Assembly (NCBI GenBank): GCA_027297485.1
Contig: JAPUHZ010000035.1
Coordinates: forward strand, 1-21,276
Length of the DNA: 21,276 nt
Reading direction: 5' to 3'
Source: Deltaproteobacteria bacterium
GTDB lineage: Bacteria; Desulfobacterota_B; Binatia; UBA9968
Part shown: positions 1 through 7,573 of the stretch, piece after piece
Position numbering within the stretch: position 1 is the first letter of the stretch
Layout of the letters: each line of letters begins with the position of its first letter
Program-made: the position numbers and the translations under genes
Notes under the pieces: model-generated
Told to the model about the DNA's origin: nothing
Databases searched by the model: none
Seen by the model: the letters and a program-made list of their open reading frames with translations, nothing else

Positions 1-272
1 AGGGCCGCCAGAACTACGCCCTACGCACCACCATTGAAGAGCGGCATCGCCAACTGAAGTGTTTCTCTGACCTAGAGGATTTCTCTTCGCGCGCCTTTTG
101 CCTGATTGTCAATCAGGTTGTCTTCGTGTTGCTCACCTACAGCCTGTTGCCGTGGTACTTGCTGCGGGCCGGCCGTAAGGAACTCAATCCCAAAACCCGC
201 ACTCGCACCCTAGAACTCCTCCAGCCCACCACCACTGCCATTCTGATCTATTATCAAAACTATGTTGTCTGA
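1..272 (+). CDS. IS4-family transposase, C-terminal fragment (cut by window edge)
   Basis: The open frame enters from the left edge (first full codon at 3) and stops at TGA 270-272, leaving 89 residues. Near its start it carries Y-x2-R-x3-E-x6-K (residues 5-19 of the fragment), exactly the YREK signature of IS4-family DDE transposases; its E is the third catalytic acidic residue. A hydrophobic stretch follows (residues 32-54) and a short polar tail. The rest of the gene and the left end of the element lie outside the window, so intactness cannot be judged. I could not identify the right terminal inverted repeat downstream. Confidence 0.82.
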   Translation, partial: GRQNYALRTTIEERHRQLKCFSDLEDFSSRAFCLIVNQVVFVLLTYSLLPWYLLRAGRKELNPKTRTRTLELLQPTTTAILIYYQNYVV

Positions 273-626
273 GCCCACTACAACACCAGGAACTAGTGCT
301 TACCCTCAACGAGCAGGCTCGCAAGAAAATACTGGCAAAGACACATAGACTCTGCCGCAGTTTGGCCCATCAACTCGATAGCGCACGACCGCCCTAGTGG
401 TCGTCCGTTGGCCAGAAACCGGTAAAACCAACCGGAGTCTGCTGATTCTTAAAGCAAGCCCAGGTACTACTGCCCTCACAACACTCCCTAACAACTGAGA
501 ACCCGCTGGCAAAAATCCCCTTCGTCCCCATCACAACCCCGCTCGATTAAAACCCGTTCCTTGCTGACCATTTTACACGTGCGCTTTTTCCCCAGTGTCT
601 GAATCACAGCAATCCACACTATATCC
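273..626. other. Gene-free stretch after the transposase
   Basis: I see no convincing coding sequence. There is one short inverted repeat (ACGACC at 385-390 with GGTCGT at 399-404, 8-nt loop). The right end of the IS4-type element should fall somewhere here, but its terminal repeat cannot be fixed without the left end. Confidence 0.5.
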
Positions 627-654
627 TTGACAAGAAAATGGAAACGGATATAAA
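627..654 (+). promoter_or_regulatory. Sigma70-type promoter for the candidate ncRNA
   Basis: A perfect -35 box TTGACA (627-632) is followed after 16 bases by TATAAA (649-654). An alternative -10, TAAAAT, lies at 651-656 with an 18-base spacer. The predicted transcription start is near 661, one or two bases before a long-range pairing that closes the structured region. No open reading frame with a ribosome binding site begins downstream. Confidence 0.6.
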
Positions 655-660
655 ATTAAA

Positions 661-1076
661 GTTGGCCTAAGTCCTCTAGGGCCAAGGGGGAGCAGACGGA
701 GCGCGCTCGTTGAGATTCCCCCGTATTCCAAATAATGGAGGTAAAGGAAATGGGAGATTCTATGCCACCTTGCGAGCGTGGCCCGCTGTCAGCGGGCGGC
801 ACCCCTTGTGCCAGGTTCTTTGCCCGGCGTCGAGCCTCCTGAATCAAGCCTTCAACTATAGTGCCTGATGGTGCAGGTTCGCTAAGGCGACCGTATAGAG
901 CGGAAGGTCTTAGACCAAGGAGCCTCAAGAAAACGCCGAGAGAGCCGGGGTGCGGATGGAAGTGCTGGTCTAGTACTGACTGGCGGGCTTGCTAGATTAA
1001 ACAAGATTCGATTAAAGTTAATGGCGCGTGAGCGCCAGGAGCGGGTTCCTTTTCCGGAAAAGGAGCCCGTTTTTTT
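661..1076 (+). ncRNA. Candidate structured non-coding RNA, class unknown
   Basis: The stretch runs from a good promoter to a strong intrinsic terminator with no credible coding sequence. Helices seen by eye: TTGGCCTAAG (662-671) with CTTAGACCAA (909-918), 9 of 10 paired, closing the first ~257 nt; 686-692 with 716-722; GCCCGCT 781-787 with 791-797; directly abutting GGCAC 798-802 with 808-812; directly abutting 813-818 with 832-837. A long irregular arm has CCTTC 849-853 with 903-907, CTATA 856-860 with 894-898, and 876-882 with 887-892 (TAAG loop, one bulge). A GGCGC hairpin with a GTGA tetraloop (1023-1036) precedes the terminator. I did not find the hallmark sequences of tmRNA, RNase P RNA, SRP RNA or 6S RNA. 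A 35-codon frame at 735-842 lacks a ribosome binding site. An mRNA leader or decayed element is the main alternative. Confidence 0.5.
1042..1076 (+). terminator. Rho-independent terminator
   Basis: The 14-base arm starting CGGGTTCCTTTTC at 1042 pairs with the arm ending at 1069, with a single G-U pair, giving a stem of about 12 pairs and a tight CCGG turn. Seven T residues follow at 1070-1076. The T tract lies only on the plus-strand side, so it terminates rightward transcription, although no rightward protein gene lies upstream except the transposase fragment. Confidence 0.88.
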
Positions 1077-1178
1077 ATCGTAAGCGCTAAATGTCTAATT
1101 CGGACGATATCTTAATGCTTCAGTGTGCTTCAACAAGAATTTACCAGAAGCCGGAAAAGGATTGGAAGTCTTTATTCG

Positions 1179-2126
1179 CTAATTTAATACGGAGCTGGGG
1201 AACTCAGAGACTGTCTCCAGTGCGATGGCATTCTTCAGGTCTTTTGAATCACACTGGATGCTGCGTGCGTAATGATTGAGGAATTTGATGATGGCCGAGA
1301 CGACCTGATGTTTGTGCGTAGTGAAAAAGAGATGGCCACCTCCCTCAACGGCTATGAGCTTAGCATTAGAGACGGTATTGGCAATCCATTTTGCATGCTT
1401 TAGGGACACCAACCTGTCGGCACACCCATGCAACACCAAGGTAGGTGCCGTGATGTCCGCTAATGGATATGTCGGCATAGTCAAAAGCTGGTTCATGTCG
1501 TTTTGCAGGCCGTCTTTTTGTGATGAAGTCATACGGAAAGAGCGAAGCAACCCCAGGAATAAGTGCAGGTTCATCTGTTGGTTCAAGGCCTGGAATTCGT
1601 ATTTTTTGTTCCTTGGATTCTTAGATAACCATAGATCCCGCCATTTTTGCGTTGTCACGAAAGCTAGATTCTTTGCAAGGTTATACGCCAGGCCAAGGAT
1701 AAGAAGTGACCGTCTTAAGTGTGACTTGCATTTTGCCAGCTCAGATCGACTTAGGCACTTGCTTATTGCACTCAATGTTGCCAGGGCCCAGCATCGTTCG
1801 GGATGACGTGAAGCAAACTGTAAAGCTGAAGGGCCACCAGCAGAAATCCCGATAATTGCCGCCTGGGAAATTTCCAGCGCATCTAGAAGCGCTGCATAAG
1901 CATCCGCCTGAGCCTCCGGTGTGGCACCGACTCTTAGTGGCGTGCGCAGGTAACCAGGCCTCGATAGGACTATGAACTGGAAGCCATGTCCGTGCACGAG
2001 CCTTGCAGCCATGAGACCCTGGTCATATCCACCAGAACACCCATGGATCACCAGCACGGCCGGTCCCTGACCCAGAATAGCGTATTCAATGGGACCCTTG
2101 GAAGTTTCAATAAGTTGGCTGGTCAT
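1179..2126 (-). CDS. Alpha/beta hydrolase
   Basis: A 315-residue single-domain alpha/beta-hydrolase fold enzyme, probably cytoplasmic (no signal peptide). The oxyanion-hole motif HGCSGG is at 29-33, the nucleophile elbow G-I-S-A-G places Ser95, and the acid Asp237 and base His265 complete the triad. The substrate cannot be read from sequence. The last ~30 residues after the final helix are not conserved-looking. The ATG at 2126 has no Shine-Dalgarno sequence; a candidate promoter ends about 9 bases before it, so the message may be leaderless. The gene stands alone between the ncRNA candidate and a gene-poor stretch, near an insertion sequence, and looks less G+C-rich than the operons to its right. 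Recent acquisition is possible but not shown. Confidence 0.88.
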   Translation of the reverse strand: MTSQLIETSKGPIEYAILGQGPAVLVIHGCSGGYDQGLMAARLVHGHGFQFIVLSRPGYLRTPLRVGATPEAQADAYAALLDALEISQAAIIGISAGGPSALQFASRHPERCWALATLSAISKCLSRSELAKCKSHLRRSLLILGLAYNLAKNLAFVTTQKWRDLWLSKNPRNKKYEFQALNQQMNLHLFLGLLRSFRMTSSQKDGLQNDMNQLLTMPTYPLADITAPTLVLHGCADRLVSLKHAKWIANTVSNAKLIAVEGGGHLFFTTHKHQVVSAIIKFLNHYARSIQCDSKDLKNAIALETVSEFPSSVLN

Positions 2127-2135
2127 TGATTTCGA

Positions 2136-2179
2136 TAGATACCATCGAATACAGAATTTGTCAAGGTATTGATTGTCAA
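2136..2179 (-). promoter_or_regulatory. Candidate promoter for the alpha/beta hydrolase
   Basis: On the minus strand two perfect TTGACA hexamers occur 15 bases apart (2179-2174 and 2164-2159). The nearer one is 17 bases from TATCTA (2141-2136), a weak -10 box. Transcription would start within a few bases of the ATG at 2126. Confidence 0.35.
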
Positions 2180-2773
2180 AGTATTAACAGTTTTTCACCC
2201 ATCGGCTTTTGGGAGTGCCCGAAAGCATGAAGCCCACCAAGGAGGTATAGTGCGAGATCGTTCTTCGGCTCAGCTAAAAAGCATCGCATGATTAGGCATT
2301 TAAGGGGTTATCTGAAGAATGAGTAATACCCGCTCGGTACTCTTTAAAAGGCATCGCCATTGGTCAAACCGGGCCTCCGGTCCCTTTGGCTTTTGTAAAT
2401 ATAAAGATTCGAGCCATTGGGGAGGATCGGAACGCGAAATACGGAGACGGGTGAGTTAAAAGGGATAGCTAGGGGAAAAAACAAAAATCGACAAATGAGA
2501 ATCCCTGATGCTTCTATCAACAAAAGACCTGACCGTTTGCCGCGGAAGCGGTACAACTTACCGGTTAAAGTCCGGTGCGGGGAATTATCGATTCACCCCG
2601 CTAGCAAAGATCCGGTTTTGAGGGGGAAATGGACTGTTACCGAAGGAAAGCCCTACACGGGCACAAAGCTGGGAACGGCGGATACAGCCAAAGGTTGGCC
2701 TAAAGATGGTTGAGACTGTTCTCTACTATACCCTTTCTAGCCAGCCCCCATCTCGATCCCAATTTTAAGGGCT
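2180..2773. other. Gene-poor stretch with clustered hairpins
   Basis: No recognisable gene. A plus-strand frame (2417-2713, 98 codons) is rich in Lys, Arg and Gly, lacks a ribosome binding site and resembles no family I know, so I do not call it. The DNA contains several short hairpins: 2538-2553 with a GGAA (GNRA) loop, 2560-2576, 2577-2601 directly abutting it, and GCCC/GGGC at 2651-2664. No promoter or terminator of good quality was found for either strand. Confidence 0.4.
2538..2601. repeat. Three consecutive hairpins
   Basis: TGCCGC 2538-2543 pairs with GCGGTA 2548-2553 (one G-U pair) around GGAA. ACCGG 2560-2564 pairs with CCGGT 2572-2576. GCGGGG 2577-2582 pairs with CCCCGC 2596-2601. 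The last two abut with no spacer and could stack. This may be part of a structured RNA or a degraded mobile element. Confidence 0.45.
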
Positions 2774-3778
2774 TCATGGATTGATCCTTACAAAATCGCT
2801 CTCCCAAAGCGTTCTCAACCTCGCCATCGCCTCCTCACATAATCCCCCGGCGCCAGAGCAGGCGACCGCTTCGTCAATGTGGGATGTGTTGGAGAAGCCC
2901 ACGAGGACTGTTGAGACTTCGGGTTTCATTAGAGCGAAGCGGATGGCAGCTTGGGTGAGGTTTTTGCTCTCGCCGCTGACCTGAAGCTTGACCTTCTCGG
3001 CGCGTTCAAGATCGAGGGTATAGTCCGATCCAGGTGAAAGCGGCTCCGGGCTGCTACCGCCACCGGCGCTAGGATCTGACGTGAGAGCGCCCGCTGCTAA
3101 AACTCGGATAACGGCAACCCCCATGCCCTTGCCCGCGGCTCGATCAATGAGTCGGCCGTAATCGAGAGCACTAAAACCTCGAGGAACAGGCTGGCCGGAG
3201 CTAGGGTTCAAAAGATTGTAATAGGCCTGGACCGAATGGAACTCTCCGCTGTCAATCACTTCATGCAAAGCCTTCGTATCGCCCAATCCAGTGAAGCCGA
3301 AATAGCTGACCTTGCCTTTGTCCCGAAGTTCCTTAAAGCCGTCGTGGACCCCTCCGTGACCAACAACGTCTCTAGGAGTCAAACTAAAGCGCTTGCCCGG
3401 TTGTCTTGCCATCGTAATTCTGTTGTGCAACTGGATTAGATCAACTGAGTCTCTCTTAAGGCGCTTGAGGGCCCCTTCCACGGCCTGAATCGTGGCGGAC
3501 TTAAAGTCGACCGCGGCCTCAGGCTCAAGCCGGATTTTCGTGGAGACGATTGCTGAAGCTCCCAAGTCGTTGAGGATTTTTCCCAGATTCTCCTCGGATT
3601 TTCCCAAGCCGTAGGCAAAGGCTGTGTCAAAGTAGTTGATCCCAAGATCCAAGGCACGGCGAACTGCATGCAGTTGCTCCTCATAGCTGGCGCGGACCAT
3701 GAGAACGGCATTGTTCCCGCAGCCGAAGCCGATCTCTGAGATCCTTAGACCTGTTTTACCAAGTGTTCGATACTGCAT
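2774..3778 (-). CDS. Aldo/keto reductase
   Basis: A 334-residue NAD(P)H-dependent oxidoreductase of the aldo/keto reductase superfamily ((beta/alpha)8 barrel, cytoplasmic), reducing a carbonyl substrate that cannot be inferred. The N-terminal RTLGKTGLRISEIGFG strand is typical of the YajO/MocA-like branch. The catalytic tetrad is visible as Asp51, Tyr56 (in DTAFAYG), Lys81 (STK) and His118 (LHN). A C-terminal segment around residues 285-310 (FALMKPEVSTVLVGFSN) matches the usual cofactor-binding region. It follows the HAD phosphatase by 14 bases, with GGGGGG in the gap as a plausible ribosome binding site, so the two are probably co-transcribed. No terminator follows. Confidence 0.92.
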   Translation of the reverse strand: MQYRTLGKTGLRISEIGFGCGNNAVLMVRASYEEQLHAVRRALDLGINYFDTAFAYGLGKSEENLGKILNDLGASAIVSTKIRLEPEAAVDFKSATIQAVEGALKRLKRDSVDLIQLHNRITMARQPGKRFSLTPRDVVGHGGVHDGFKELRDKGKVSYFGFTGLGDTKALHEVIDSGEFHSVQAYYNLLNPSSGQPVPRGFSALDYGRLIDRAAGKGMGVAVIRVLAAGALTSDPSAGGGSSPEPLSPGSDYTLDLERAEKVKLQVSGESKNLTQAAIRFALMKPEVSTVLVGFSNTSHIDEAVACSGAGGLCEEAMARLRTLWESDFVRINP

Positions 3779-3792
3779 CCGGCCCCCCGGAG

Positions 3793-4488
3793 TCAGAATA
3801 ACTCCAGCAATGTCTCAACCGTATTTTTCGTCTGGGTGAAATCAGACAAGCAGGCGTCTGGTTTGAAAAGCGACAGCTCCTCCAGCGGGTATTTCCCAGT
3901 GCCTACCAAGAGACACCTCATGTGATTTTTCCTCGCTGCGTCCAGATCTTTGGGTGTGTCTCCGATGATAACACAGTGATCCGACGTGATAGATCTCCCC
4001 AATTCCTTTTTCCACCTTTCTCTAGCAATCCCCGGTAAGTCTACGCGGTTACGGGAATCGCTTCCGTAAGCCCCCAGCTTTAAGTACGGGCTTAAACCCG
4101 CGGCTTCAAGCTTTAATTGTGCTATCACTTCTAGGTTTCCGGTGACGACACCTTGGTAGAGTCCTTCTACTTTTGCTAATTCTCTGATGAGTTCTAAGAC
4201 TCCAGGCAGAGCGGTTATCTTGGTGAGTCTCTCTCGGATGGCGTGGGAGTAGCTTTCCTGGAGGTTTCCGGCAAAGCTCCGCCATCTCTCTTCGGTGATC
4301 TCTACTTTCAGATTGGACGTGGCAAAGATCTCTTCGAGGATCAGAGGATCTGTGCTACCGTCAGGAATGATTGTGCGAATATCACCGGGAAACCCGAAGG
4401 TTTTCAGAATGGCCTCATTGAAAGGGATGAAGCCGTTATGGGAGCGAGTCAGTGTTCCGTCGATATCAAAAAGAATGAGTTTTCCCAT
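3793..4488 (-). CDS. HAD-superfamily phosphatase (phosphoglycolate phosphatase-like)
   Basis: A 231-residue haloacid-dehalogenase-type hydrolase, likely a small-molecule phosphatase in the cytoplasm. Motif I is D8-I-D10-G-T, motif II contains Thr116 (VVTGN), and motif IV is G-D177-T-P-K-D181. The helical insertion between motifs I and II (about residues 15-90) is a C1-type cap, as in Gph/PGP enzymes. I start it at ATG 4488, preceded by AAGGG at about ten bases. A longer frame from a TTG at 4530 adds 14 non-conserved residues without a ribosome binding site. It is the first gene of a minus-strand pair with the aldo/keto reductase and is divergent from the aminotransferase-serA pair, so a role as phosphoserine phosphatase is conceivable but unproven. 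Confidence 0.88.
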   Translation of the reverse strand: MGKLILFDIDGTLTRSHNGFIPFNEAILKTFGFPGDIRTIIPDGSTDPLILEEIFATSNLKVEITEERWRSFAGNLQESYSHAIRERLTKITALPGVLELIRELAKVEGLYQGVVTGNLEVIAQLKLEAAGLSPYLKLGAYGSDSRNRVDLPGIARERWKKELGRSITSDHCVIIGDTPKDLDAARKNHMRCLLVGTGKYPLEELSLFKPDACLSDFTQTKNTVETLLELF

Positions 4489-4817
4489 TGAGAGTAGACC
4501 CTTTTCAGGAACGGTCCTGACAGATCTCAAATACTGGCATAGTTCGAAATCGTTGGCAAACCGGATCTGGCCTGTGCAGCTCCCTGCCGAAAGACCATGA
4601 AACCATTGACAAATTGTGCCTTCTAGGATAGGTAGGAACGAGATTTATTGGTTTGCGCGACTGGCGTCTGCGTGGAATTAACCACGATGGAGTGCAAAGC
4701 GTTAAGATGGCCGAACGCCTGGGTCTCTTAAGTAAAAGAGGTTCAGGTTTTTTTATGCTCGTTTCTTGTCACTCCATGTTGCCCGGTTATATGATTGCTT
4801 AGGTTGAAGGATAAAAG
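4489..4817. other. Divergent intergenic region
   Basis: This separates the HAD gene from the aminotransferase gene. It contains the candidate rightward promoter at 4766-4793. One plus-strand frame (about 4649-4800) reads as plausible protein (…INHDGVQSVKMAERLGLL…) but has no start with a ribosome binding site and runs through the promoter; it may be a gene remnant. A weak CTCTT/AAGAG hairpin with a nearby T run sits around 4728-4757. I saw no clear promoter for the HAD gene. Confidence 0.4.
4766..4793 (+). promoter_or_regulatory. Candidate promoter for the aminotransferase-serA operon
   Basis: TTGTCA (4766-4771) and TATATG (4788-4793) are separated by 16 bases. The expected start near 4800 gives a short leader with GAAGGA (4805-4810) placed to serve the ATG at 4818. 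Confidence 0.45.
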
Positions 4818-5960
4818 ATGATTAAGCACTATCTACTCGCGCCTGGCCCTACACCAATCCCCAACGAGGTCCAGAGGGCTATGGCCGAGACCATCATTCA
4901 CCACAGGACGCCCCAATTCAGGAAAATCTTTGCCGAAGTAAAAGAGGGGTTGAAAACCCTGTTTGGAACAAGGAATGACGTGTTGGTTTTGGCCTCCTCG
5001 GGCACAGGGGCCATGGAGGCGGCTGTCTCAAACCTCTTTTCTCCGGGCGAAAAGGTCCTGGTGATTAACGGAGGAAAGTTCGGCGAGCGCTGGCTAAAAA
5101 TCTGTCAGGCATTTGGTCTTGAAGTCGTCGAGGTCAAAGTGACATGGGGAAAGGCCGTCAAGGTCGAGACTGTCCAAAGGGAACTTAAGATCCATCCCGA
5201 TATCAAAGGGATCTTGGTCCAGGCCAGTGAGACCTCCACCACTGCCTTACATCCGGTACGTGAGATCGCGCAGATTACCCGCGGCGGTCCGCTTCTTGTA
5301 GTCGACGGGGTCACAGCCGTTGGCGTCCTGTCTGTGCCCTTGGACGAATGGGGCATTGACGTTTTGGTCACAGGCTCTCAGAAGGCCATGATGCTCCCCC
5401 CTGGGCTAGGATTCATAGCGTTAAGCGACCGTGCCTGGGCAAAGACCGAAAAAGCGAGGCTACCCAGGTTCTATTTTGACTTGAGACTCGAGAGAAAAAA
5501 CCAGCAAAAAGGGGGCGCGGCATTTACTCCAGCGGTCTCGCTTACCTTCGGCCTCCGTGCATCACTAAAAATGATGCAAGAGGAAAAGCTGGAGCGGGTG
5601 TATGCTCGCCATGAGCGTTTGGCCCGGGCGACTCGCGCCGCAGCGACGGCACTGGGACTTAAGCTCCTAGCCCCTGGAAACCCAAGTCCGGCGGCGACAG
5701 GGATTTTCCTGCCGGACGGTATCGACGGGGATAGGCTGCTGGATTATCTCCGGGACCAAATGGGGATTACGTTTGCCGAGGGGCAGGACCAGCTTCGGGG
5801 AAAAATTGTCCGCATCGCTCACGTAGGGTACATGGGGGCGTTCGACGTGCTGGTCGCTGTTTGTGCGCTGGAGATGGCACTCAAAAAGTTCGGCGCTCCG
5901 GTCAAGCTCGGCCAGGGAGTAGCAGCTGCCCAAGAGATCCTGATGGAGACCCTCGAGTAA
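4818..5960 (+). CDS. Class V aminotransferase (alanine-glyoxylate / serine-pyruvate type)
   Basis: A 380-residue PLP-dependent fold-type I aminotransferase. It opens with LLAPGPTPIP, typical of the AGT/SPT (PucG-like) branch. The glycine-rich SSGTGAMEAA segment (residues 60-69) binds the cofactor phosphate, Asp163 in VVDGVTAVG would contact the pyridine nitrogen, and Lys189 in TGSQKAMMLPPG is the Schiff-base lysine. Length is normal. AAGGA sits just upstream of the ATG. Its stop codon overlaps the serA start (TAATG), implying translational coupling with phosphoglycerate dehydrogenase. SerC (phosphoserine aminotransferase) is also a class V enzyme, so this protein may perform the transamination step of serine synthesis or act on serine/glyoxylate. 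Sequence alone does not decide. Confidence 0.9.
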   Translation: MIKHYLLAPGPTPIPNEVQRAMAETIIHHRTPQFRKIFAEVKEGLKTLFGTRNDVLVLASSGTGAMEAAVSNLFSPGEKVLVINGGKFGERWLKICQAFGLEVVEVKVTWGKAVKVETVQRELKIHPDIKGILVQASETSTTALHPVREIAQITRGGPLLVVDGVTAVGVLSVPLDEWGIDVLVTGSQKAMMLPPGLGFIALSDRAWAKTEKARLPRFYFDLRLERKNQQKGGAAFTPAVSLTFGLRASLKMMQEEKLERVYARHERLARATRAAATALGLKLLAPGNPSPAATGIFLPDGIDGDRLLDYLRDQMGITFAEGQDQLRGKIVRIAHVGYMGAFDVLVAVCALEMALKKFGAPVKLGQGVAAAQEILMETLE

Positions 5961-7567
5961 TGGCGAAGAAGACGGAAAGGAAAACAAAAATCCTGGTGAC
6001 AGATTCTTTGGCCCCCCAGGGCCTCCAGGTGTTCGAGCGCACCCCAGGGTTTCAAGTCGAAGTACGCCTGGGGCTCAAGCCGGCAGAGCTTAAGAAGCTG
6101 ATCGGAAAATATCACGGGTGGGTTATTCGCAGCGGCACTAAGGTGACGGCGGACATGGTTGGAGCCGCTCAAAACCTCAAGGTTATTGGCAGGGCCGGGA
6201 TCGGTGTGGAGAATATCGATGTCGAGGCCGCCAGTAAAAAAGGTGTCGTGGTCATGAACACACCCGGTGGGAACAACGTGACCACGGCAGAACACGCGAT
6301 CTCCCTTATGCTATCTCTTGCCCGCCACATTCCTCAGGCGGTCGCCTCTCTCAAGGCCGGACAGTGGAAGCGAGAGAAGTTTATGGGAGTGGAGCTCTGC
6401 AATAAGACCCTGGGGGTCATCGGCCTTGGTAATGTCGGTCGCATTGTCGCCGAGAGGGCAGCGGGACTGAGAATGAAGGTTATTGCGCACGACCCATTTG
6501 TGCCGGCTGAAGGCGCGGCTCGCTTAGGGGTGGAGCTGGTGAGTTTGAATGAAATCTATGCGAGATCGGACTTTATTACCGTGCACACGCCTTTGACCAA
6601 TGAGACCCGTGGACTGATCAACCGCAAGGCCTTTGCGAAGATGAAGGCCGGGGTACGGATCATCAACTGTGCCCGTGGCGGCATAGTGGATGAGAGGGAT
6701 CTGGCGGATGCGCTTCGAGAGGGAAAGGTGGCAGGGGCCGCCTTGGATGTCTTTGTCGAGGAACCCCCTCCGCCGGACCATCCGCTGCTCAGAATGGAGC
6801 AGGTGGTTATGACTCCTCACTTAGGGGCCTCTACAGATGAGGCCCAGCTCAACGTGGCCATAGCCGTAGCGGAGCAGATGGTCGATTTTCTGACCCGAGG
6901 GATTATACGCTATGCGGTGAACGTCCCTTCTGTTAGCCCGGAGCTTCTTAGCGTGCTTCGGCCCTATCTCACTCTGGGAGAAAAGCTCGGGAGTCTTCAG
7001 GTCCAGATGTTGGCCACTCTCCCCAAGGAGGTTCACATCGAGTACGGTGGAGAGGTGACTCAATACGATGTGGCCCCCCTGACCTTGGCTGTCCTCAAGG
7101 GAATTTTAACCCCGGCAATGGAAACGAGCGTCAACTATGTCAATGCCCCGATGGTGGCGCGCGAGAGGGGAATCACGGTCGTAGAGTCAAAGAGCAGTCG
7201 CGCGAGCGATTTTGCCAGCTCCATTACGGTCCGAGTCAAGACCAAGGACAAAGAGGTCGAGGTCGAAGGCGCGATCTTCGGCAGCAACAACCCGAGAATT
7301 GTCAAGATCGACAACTTCTATCTTGAGGCGGTCCCCGAGGGCTACATTCTCATCCTTCATAATCGAGATGTCCCTGGTGTAGTCGGCGCTGTGGGTACCT
7401 TCTTGGGAGAGAAGGGGATCAATATCGCAGGACTGGAGTTAGGCCGGGAGAAGGTAGGGGGGATGGCTATTTCTTTTATTCATGTGGATGATGTCGTCCC
7501 TAAGGAGACCCTTGAAGCCCTGCGCAGCCTGCCGAATATCATTACCGCAGAGTTGGTGAAACTGTGA
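5960..7567 (+). CDS. serA: D-3-phosphoglycerate dehydrogenase
   Basis: SerA oxidises 3-phosphoglycerate to 3-phosphohydroxypyruvate with NAD+, the first step of the phosphorylated serine pathway. The 535 residues match the long form: substrate-binding and NAD-binding domains, an intervening (ASB) domain (about 320-455) and a C-terminal ACT domain (about 460-535) that usually mediates serine feedback. Visible are the Rossmann motif GLGNVG (155-160), Asp178 for NAD selectivity, the catalytic Arg239 (CARGG), Glu268 and His287 (TPHLGAST). I place the start at the ATG overlapping the aminotransferase stop. The frame continues further upstream, but that part lies inside the preceding gene and is not SerA-like. 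Confidence 0.96.
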   Translation: MAKKTERKTKILVTDSLAPQGLQVFERTPGFQVEVRLGLKPAELKKLIGKYHGWVIRSGTKVTADMVGAAQNLKVIGRAGIGVENIDVEAASKKGVVVMNTPGGNNVTTAEHAISLMLSLARHIPQAVASLKAGQWKREKFMGVELCNKTLGVIGLGNVGRIVAERAAGLRMKVIAHDPFVPAEGAARLGVELVSLNEIYARSDFITVHTPLTNETRGLINRKAFAKMKAGVRIINCARGGIVDERDLADALREGKVAGAALDVFVEEPPPPDHPLLRMEQVVMTPHLGASTDEAQLNVAIAVAEQMVDFLTRGIIRYAVNVPSVSPELLSVLRPYLTLGEKLGSLQVQMLATLPKEVHIEYGGEVTQYDVAPLTLAVLKGILTPAMETSVNYVNAPMVARERGITVVESKSSRASDFASSITVRVKTKDKEVEVEGAIFGSNNPRIVKIDNFYLEAVPEGYILILHNRDVPGVVGAVGTFLGEKGINIAGLELGREKVGGMAISFIHVDDVVPKETLEALRSLPNIITAELVKL

Positions 7568-7573
7568 GGGGAA

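Noticed and set aside
735..842. 35-codon plus-strand frame inside the ncRNA candidate
   Set aside because: No ribosome binding site, no family resemblance, and it crosses two predicted hairpins.
656..928. 90-codon minus-strand frame over the ncRNA candidate
   Set aside because: Non-ATG start, no ribosome binding site, unlike any known protein, and opposite to the promoter and terminator.
661..1076. RNase P RNA, tmRNA, 4.5S or 6S RNA
   Set aside because: No GAGGAAAGTCC core, no tagged-peptide frame or tRNA-like ends, no SRP loop motif, and too long for 6S.
2219..2300. Group II intron 5' end (GTGCGAG)
   Set aside because: No domain V or intron-encoded reverse transcriptase could be found downstream.
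2417..2713. 98-codon frame in the gene-poor stretch
   Set aside because: No ribosome binding site, low-complexity Lys/Arg/Gly composition, no recognisable domain.
5861..5959. Upstream extension of serA
   Set aside because: Lies inside the aminotransferase gene; the ATG at 5960 matches the SerA N-terminus and overlaps its stop.
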